A DNA stretch of 20,023 nucleotides from Gammaproteobacteria bacterium UBA7803 (lineage in GTDB: Bacteria; Pseudomonadota; Gammaproteobacteria; Pseudomonadales; Azotimanducaceae), in contig DLCH01000011.1 of assembly GCA_002480525.1 (NCBI GenBank), positions 6,612 through 26,634 of the forward strand, given 5' to 3'. Numbering within the stretch: position 1 is the stretch's first letter; every line of letters begins with the position of its first letter. The translations under genes were made by a program, and so were the position numbers. Shown here in pieces: positions 16,202 to 20,023 of the stretch. Under the pieces are notes generated by a model. It was given only the letters and a program-made list of their open reading frames with translations, was not told where the DNA came from and did not search any database.

Positions 16202-19200
16202 TCAGGGATTGAGCCGGTAGGTCAGGCTCATGCCGTACACCCGCGGGTCCGTGGTCGTCACGGCGCGCAGATAGTTGAACTCCTCACCGCCTTCGATATC
16301 GAGGTTGCGTACCCCGAGCTCGCCGGTGATGTTGTTCACGAACGCCGACACTTCCCAGTTCTGGGACGCGCTGGTCCAGCTCGCCCGGGCATCCCAGCGG
16401 GTGAAGGACGGCGCGCGGTCGAGTTCCCGGGAGAAGGGCGCGCCGAAGAAGAACTCGTCGGTGTAGCCCACCGTCGTGAACAGATCCAGCGTGCTGCCCC
16501 CCGCCATGGCCCAGGTGTAGTTGCCCCACAGGGTGAACTTCCACTCCGGGATCTTCGGCAGCTTGCTGCCGTCGAAACCCGAGACGGCCAGTTCCGCGGC
16601 CGAGAAGATCGAGTTGGGGAGCTCGGGGTTGTTCACGTCCACCACCTCGAAGTCTTCCGTGAACTCCGCGTTGGTGTAGCTCCAGTTGCCGCCCACGGTG
16701 ACGCTCTCGCCGATCAGGTAGGTGATCTCACCCTCCCAGCCGATGGTCCGGGCCTCTGGCGCATTCACCACGTTGGTGCTGACCCCGAACAGGCCGCCGG
16801 CCTGGCTGATGATCGTGTGGATGTTCTCGTAGTCGTAGAGGAACACCGCCGAGTTGAGCTGCATCCGACCGTCGAACAGCGTGCCCTTGTAGCCGAGCTC
16901 GTAGGCGATGATGTCCTCCTCGTCGTACTCGGGCGTCGCCGTGGAGAAGAAGCCGAGGTTGTAGCCGCCGGACCGCCAGCCGGTGGTGGCGGACAGATAC
17001 AGCAGCGTGTCCGGGTTCGGCTCGAAGTCGAGGTTCGCCCGCCAGGTCCACACGTCCCAGTCGTTCTCCAGGGGCCGGTAGATGTTGAAGGCGATGGGCA
17101 CGCCGCTGAACCGCACCGGCACGTCGCCGGGATTGGTGCCCTGGTCGCCGATCTGGATCCCGCCGTCGGCGGTGGCCGTGGTCGGATCGATGGCGCCGCT
17201 GACGGCGTTGTACAGGCACAGCAGGTTGGCACCCGAGCCGCAGGCGGCGAAGCCGGCGGGATTGTTGACGATGTAGTCGAGAGTGCCGGCACCCGGATTG
17301 CCGCCCAGATCGAACAGCGCCAGTCCGGTGAGACCGAGGCTCTCCTGGATACCGATCAAGCGCTCTTCAGACTCCTTCTCGTCCCGCGCGTAGCGGACGC
17401 CCAGGGTCAGCGCCCAGCGCTCGGAGAGCTGGAACTCACCCTGGGTATACGCCGCGTAAGCACGGGTCTCGATGTCGTTGTCCCAGGCGAAGAAGGTGCC
17501 CGGCGTGCTGGCGCCGTCATGACGTGCACCGCGCAGCCCGTTGCCGGTATCCCCGTACCACGGCGCGATCAGCGTCACGCTGCCGTTGGCAGGGTCGATC
17601 GGCCGGCCACCCTCGAAGGCCCGCTGAGCATCGTACATGTTGAGCAGCGGCGTCGACTGGGCACCGACGAAGCCCAGCGCGCCGATGGCTTCGAGCACCT
17701 CCAGCACGGCACCGAATTCGGCGATGCCGCCGGTGAGACCGTTGTAGGCAGCGTCCGCCTGATACCGGCCCTGGGTGTCGATGGGGTCGTAGAGATCAAG
17801 GCGCTGGTTGATCACCGAGTTGTAGGCGAACACGCCGGTCGTCAGGGACAGCCGCTCCGTGTCGAAGGTGAACTGCAGCTCGTGCTGCCAGTTCTCGTTC
17901 TCCTGCAGCACGTAGAAGTCCGAGCTGCCGAGCCGGGTGTTGCCGGTCTTGTCCTCGTCGGTGTTGCGGTCGTAGAAGAAGTCCGTGTAGCCGCCGATGT
18001 ACTTGAGCTGCCAGTTGTCCGCATCATAGATGAGGTTGAACTGCACGGCCTGGTGGTCGAAGAACTCGTCGTACTGGCCGTTGGAGTCGATCTTCAGATC
18101 GTCTTCGTCCAGGCTCGTGCGGTTGGCGATGTGGATACGGTCCGCCGGCATGCCGAGGGCATAGTTCGGAGACGTCGAGGCGGCCGTGGGATCGCTCTGC
18201 CCGTAGGCCGGCAGGCCGGTCGTGGGGTCGATGTCCTGCACGCCGTCCGCATCCAGATCGAGAGCCGCGGTGCGCGCCGACCGGATGTCGATGCCCGGCC
18301 GCACGTTCTGCGCCTCCACCAGCGCCCCGGTGATCGGATTGGTGTAGGTGAATACGTCCATGGTCGAATCGAAATAGTTCGACGCCCACGGATTGCTCGT
18401 CTGGGTACGGTCGATGGCGCGCTTGCCGAAGGTGAGGCTCGTGGTGTCCCGGAACTCCGACTGGGCGTTCTCGCCGACCACGATCGGGTTGGTCCCGGCA
18501 CCGCCGTTGAACCGCCGCCGGTAGCTGCGCTCGTTGCCGCGCGCATACACGGTGATGCGATCCGTCGGCGTCCACTCGAACGCGGCGGTGTAGTTCTCGT
18601 CACCGTAGTTGTTGATGTCCTCGCCGAGGCCGGAGGTCTCTTCGATGTAGCCGTCCCGGCGCCGGTCCGACCCCGTGAACCGGAGCGCGAGGGTGTCCTC
18701 GATCACCGGCCCCGAAATCATGTAGTAGATCTCGCGGGTGTCGTAGCTGCCGATGGTGGCCTTGACCTCGCCTTCCACCTCGGTGGGGCTGGGGCGCTTG
18801 GACACGAAGTTGATGGCGCCGCCCACGGCGTTACGACCGTACAGGGTGCCCTGGGGGCCCCGCAGTACTTCCACGCGCTCGAGATCGTGCAGACCGCCTT
18901 CCGTGGACGCGATGCCGAAGTCCTCGGAATAGACGCCGTTGAAGTAGGTCGACACACCGGGATCGCCGCCCAGCGTGCGAGCCGTGCGTCCCACGCCGCG
19001 GATCGACGCGTCGTAGGGCTGAATGGTGGTGGCCGGAATGTAGTTCTGCAGATCCTCCTGGTTGCGGATGTTGAAATTGTCGAGAAACTCGTCGTCGAAC
19101 GCGGAGATCGAGATGGCGGTGTCCGAGACGGTGGCTTCACGCCGTTCCGCCGTGACCACCACTTCCTCGATCCGCCGTCCGCTGTCCTGTGCCACGGCGA

Positions 19201-19273
19201 CCACTGGCACTGCCAGCCCCGCTGCGGCGACGGAACAGATCAGAGAACGGAAACAGAAAACCCGATGACGCAT
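16202..19273 (-). CDS. TonB-dependent outer-membrane receptor
   Basis: A 1023-residue outer-membrane receptor taking up an unknown large ligand with energy from TonB-ExbBD. A signal peptide covers about residues 1-28 (MRHRVFCFRSLICSVAAAGL onward). The TonB box IEEVVVTA is at 35-42. The plug domain has YNGVY-like STYFNGVYSEDFG and the motif VEVLRGPQGTLYGRNAVGGA at 134-153. The remaining residues form a beta-barrel of aromatic-rich strands. It is longer than the common 700-800, with big loops; one holds DLDADGVQDID (339-349), like a calcium-binding repeat. The last residue is Pro rather than the usual Phe or other aromatic. ATG 19273 is chosen for the GGAGG six bases upstream. Iron, vitamin or carbohydrate/peptide uptake cannot be distinguished by sequence. 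Confidence 0.95.
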   Translation of the reverse strand: MRHRVFCFRSLICSVAAAGLAVPVVAVAQDSGRRIEEVVVTAERREATVSDTAISISAFDDEFLDNFNIRNQEDLQNYIPATTIQPYDASIRGVGRTARTLGGDPGVSTYFNGVYSEDFGIASTEGGLHDLERVEVLRGPQGTLYGRNAVGGAINFVSKRPSPTEVEGEVKATIGSYDTREIYYMISGPVIEDTLALRFTGSDRRRDGYIEETSGLGEDINNYGDENYTAAFEWTPTDRITVYARGNERSYRRRFNGGAGTNPIVVGENAQSEFRDTTSLTFGKRAIDRTQTSNPWASNYFDSTMDVFTYTNPITGALVEAQNVRPGIDIRSARTAALDLDADGVQDIDPTTGLPAYGQSDPTAASTSPNYALGMPADRIHIANRTSLDEDDLKIDSNGQYDEFFDHQAVQFNLIYDADNWQLKYIGGYTDFFYDRNTDEDKTGNTRLGSSDFYVLQENENWQHELQFTFDTERLSLTTGVFAYNSVINQRLDLYDPIDTQGRYQADAAYNGLTGGIAEFGAVLEVLEAIGALGFVGAQSTPLLNMYDAQRAFEGGRPIDPANGSVTLIAPWYGDTGNGLRGARHDGASTPGTFFAWDNDIETRAYAAYTQGEFQLSERWALTLGVRYARDEKESEERLIGIQESLGLTGLALFDLGGNPGAGTLDYIVNNPAGFAACGSGANLLCLYNAVSGAIDPTTATADGGIQIGDQGTNPGDVPVRFSGVPIAFNIYRPLENDWDVWTWRANLDFEPNPDTLLYLSATTGWRSGGYNLGFFSTATPEYDEEDIIAYELGYKGTLFDGRMQLNSAVFLYDYENIHTIISQAGGLFGVSTNVVNAPEARTIGWEGEITYLIGESVTVGGNWSYTNAEFTEDFEVVDVNNPELPNSIFSAAELAVSGFDGSKLPKIPEWKFTLWGNYTWAMAGGSTLDLFTTVGYTDEFFFGAPFSRELDRAPSFTRWDARASWTSASQNWEVSAFVNNITGELGVRNLDIEGGEEFNYLRAVTTTDPRVYGMSLTYRLNP

Positions 19274-19314
19274 GGTGCCCTCCTTCACGTTACGTCAGGA
19301 GGCGCTACAACCAG

Positions 19315-19382
19315 GAGCCCCTCCCCAGGGCAGCTCCGAACGCCTTGTACGGGGGGCTAGCGGGCGTCCGGACCCGGACGCC
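19315..19382 (-). other. Structured 5' leader of the TonB receptor gene
   Basis: Within a predicted leader of about 130 bases, GGCGTCCG and CGGACGCC (19363-19382) form a perfect 8-bp stem with a four-base loop. GGAGC (19314-19318) pairs with GCTCC (19333-19337), with an added inner CCC/GGG pairing. I see no cobalamin box or other riboswitch signature that I recognise. Confidence 0.4.
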
Positions 19383-19401
19383 GATGAAACCACTCTCCCC
19401 T

Positions 19402-19438
19402 TAAAACGCGTTTTATGACCAACCGGGCAGTCTGTCAA
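19402..19438 (-). promoter_or_regulatory. Promoter and palindromic operator candidate for the TonB receptor gene
   Basis: On the minus strand a consensus -35 TTGACA (19433-19438), a spacer of exactly 17 bp, and TAAAAC as -10 (19410-19415). The -10 lies in a perfect 14-bp palindrome, TAAAACGCGTTTTA (19402-19415), whose central CG and flanking AAA/TTT resemble LacI-family operators. A repressor there would block the -10. The regulator is not in the window. Confidence 0.6.
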
Positions 19439-19445
19439 TCACTCT

Positions 19446-19988
19446 TTACAACGGGTCCGACAGCCACTTGCGGGCCATGCGCAGCATGGACGCCTCGTCG
19501 GTGTACCGGTGCAGATCGGTGACCGGCACCCAGGCCAGGTCCAGGGACTCGGCGCTGACGGCGAAATCCTCGCTGTCGGCCACCTGCAGCGCGAAGCGCA
19601 CGTCGAAGTGGAAGTGCGCCGGGTCCTGCCGGCGCGCGGGAATCTCGTGGATGTCGAGATCGAAGATCCGCCCGGACAGGGGCTGCACCGCAAGCCCGGA
19701 CTCCTCCTCGGCTTCCCGCACCGCCACCCGCAGCGGCTCCGGGTCGCCGTCGCTGTGGCCGCCGAGCTGCAGCCAGCGGCCGAGCTTGCGGTGGTGGGTG
19801 AGCAGCACGCGCTCCCGCGCCCGGTCCAGCAGCCAGGCGGAGCCGGTGACGTGGCCGGCCCACAGGTCGCGCTCGAAGCAGCGCTCGTGGGCGTCGACGA
19901 ACGCCAGGAAACGGCTCGTGACCGCGGCTTCTTCGGGGTGCCGGCGCGCGTAGTCGCGCAGCAGATCGATGAGGGCGGAGCGATGCAT
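19446..19988 (-). CDS. Nudix hydrolase
   Basis: A 180-residue cytoplasmic protein with a Nudix box at 77-99: GHSDGD, then P83, and REAEEESGL ending the box, with the catalytic R91, E92, E95 and E96. The consensus first Glu is Pro83, but Glu84 follows directly; a GGHxDGD variant box is common in one bacterial Nudix subgroup. Nudix enzymes cleave nucleoside diphosphates linked to another moiety, with magnesium; the substrate here is unknown. An N-terminal helical region (1-45) precedes the fold. Upstream on the minus strand TATACT ends about six bases before the ATG, so the transcript may be leaderless or nearly so; no Shine-Dalgarno is seen. It runs in the same direction as the TonB receptor gene, which has its own promoter. 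Confidence 0.92.
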   Translation of the reverse strand: MHRSALIDLLRDYARRHPEEAAVTSRFLAFVDAHERCFERDLWAGHVTGSAWLLDRARERVLLTHHRKLGRWLQLGGHSDGDPEPLRVAVREAEEESGLAVQPLSGRIFDLDIHEIPARRQDPAHFHFDVRFALQVADSEDFAVSAESLDLAWVPVTDLHRYTDEASMLRMARKWLSDPL

Positions 19989-20023
19989 GGGTCCAGTATA
20001 AAAAAGGTTCTTCGAAGGTTTCC

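Noticed and set aside
16817..19360. 847-codon plus-strand frame opposite the TonB receptor
   Set aside because: GC-rich antisense frame with Val/Gly/Arg-rich translation, while the minus strand has a signal peptide, TonB box and plug motif.
19274..19401. Cobalamin or other known riboswitch before the TonB receptor
   Set aside because: The leader is short and has hairpins, but I find no B12 box or other known conserved core.
19989..20023. Direct repeat AACCTT with 11-bp period upstream of the Nudix gene (minus strand)
   Set aside because: Too short, and cut by the window edge; no known binding site matches it.

Overview
This window looks like chromosomal DNA of a high-GC (roughly two-thirds G+C by eye), motile, free-living gammaproteobacterium. 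The evidence is a chemoreceptor fragment, a large TonB-dependent outer-membrane receptor (so Gram-negative), tightly packed operons with 4-bp ATGA/GTGA overlaps, and GTAG-headed REP palindromes of the Pseudomonas/Xanthomonas type. I cannot name the genus. I see no phage, IS element, tRNA, rRNA or CRISPR array.

Layout. (1) 3-455 (+): C-terminal end of a methyl-accepting chemotaxis protein. (2) 507-4536 (-): an operon of three secreted amidohydrolases joined by two ATGA overlaps. The first-transcribed has a full Xaa-Pro/Xaa-Arg dipeptidase-like active site, the second a partial one, and the third has lost its HxH metal ligands. (3) 4621-7198 (+), divergent from the amidohydrolases: a MoxR-type AAA+ ATPase and its VWA/CoxE-like partner. 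(4) 7388-13621 (+): a complete oppABCDF-type oligopeptide ABC importer. Its OppC carries an extra periplasmic fibronectin-III-like domain between TM1 and the permease core. (5) 13615-14856 (-): an MFS exporter overlapping oppF tail to tail. (6) 14888-14974 (-): a possible 28-residue membrane protein. (7) 15073-16029 (-): a YeiH/UPF0324 transporter. (8) 16202-19273 (-): a 1023-residue TonB-dependent receptor with a recognisable promoter, a palindromic operator candidate and a structured leader. (9) 19446-19988 (-): a Nudix hydrolase.

Four REP doublets (REPINs) occur at 1777-1868, 5594-5663, 7195-7328 and 11426-11579, all in the left 11.6 kb. They sit in delicate places: inside the signal-peptide coding region of an amidohydrolase, between moxR and its VWA partner, over the VWA stop codon, and immediately before and touching the oppD start codon. 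Three of them contain the same extra module of about 42-45 bp, made of two hairpins and nested inside a REP hairpin, in both orientations. This nested module and the Fn3-bearing OppC are the most unusual things in the window.

Functionally, secreted dipeptidase-like amidohydrolases, an oligopeptide importer and a TonB receptor suggest a peptide-scavenging neighbourhood. That link is inferred from proximity only.
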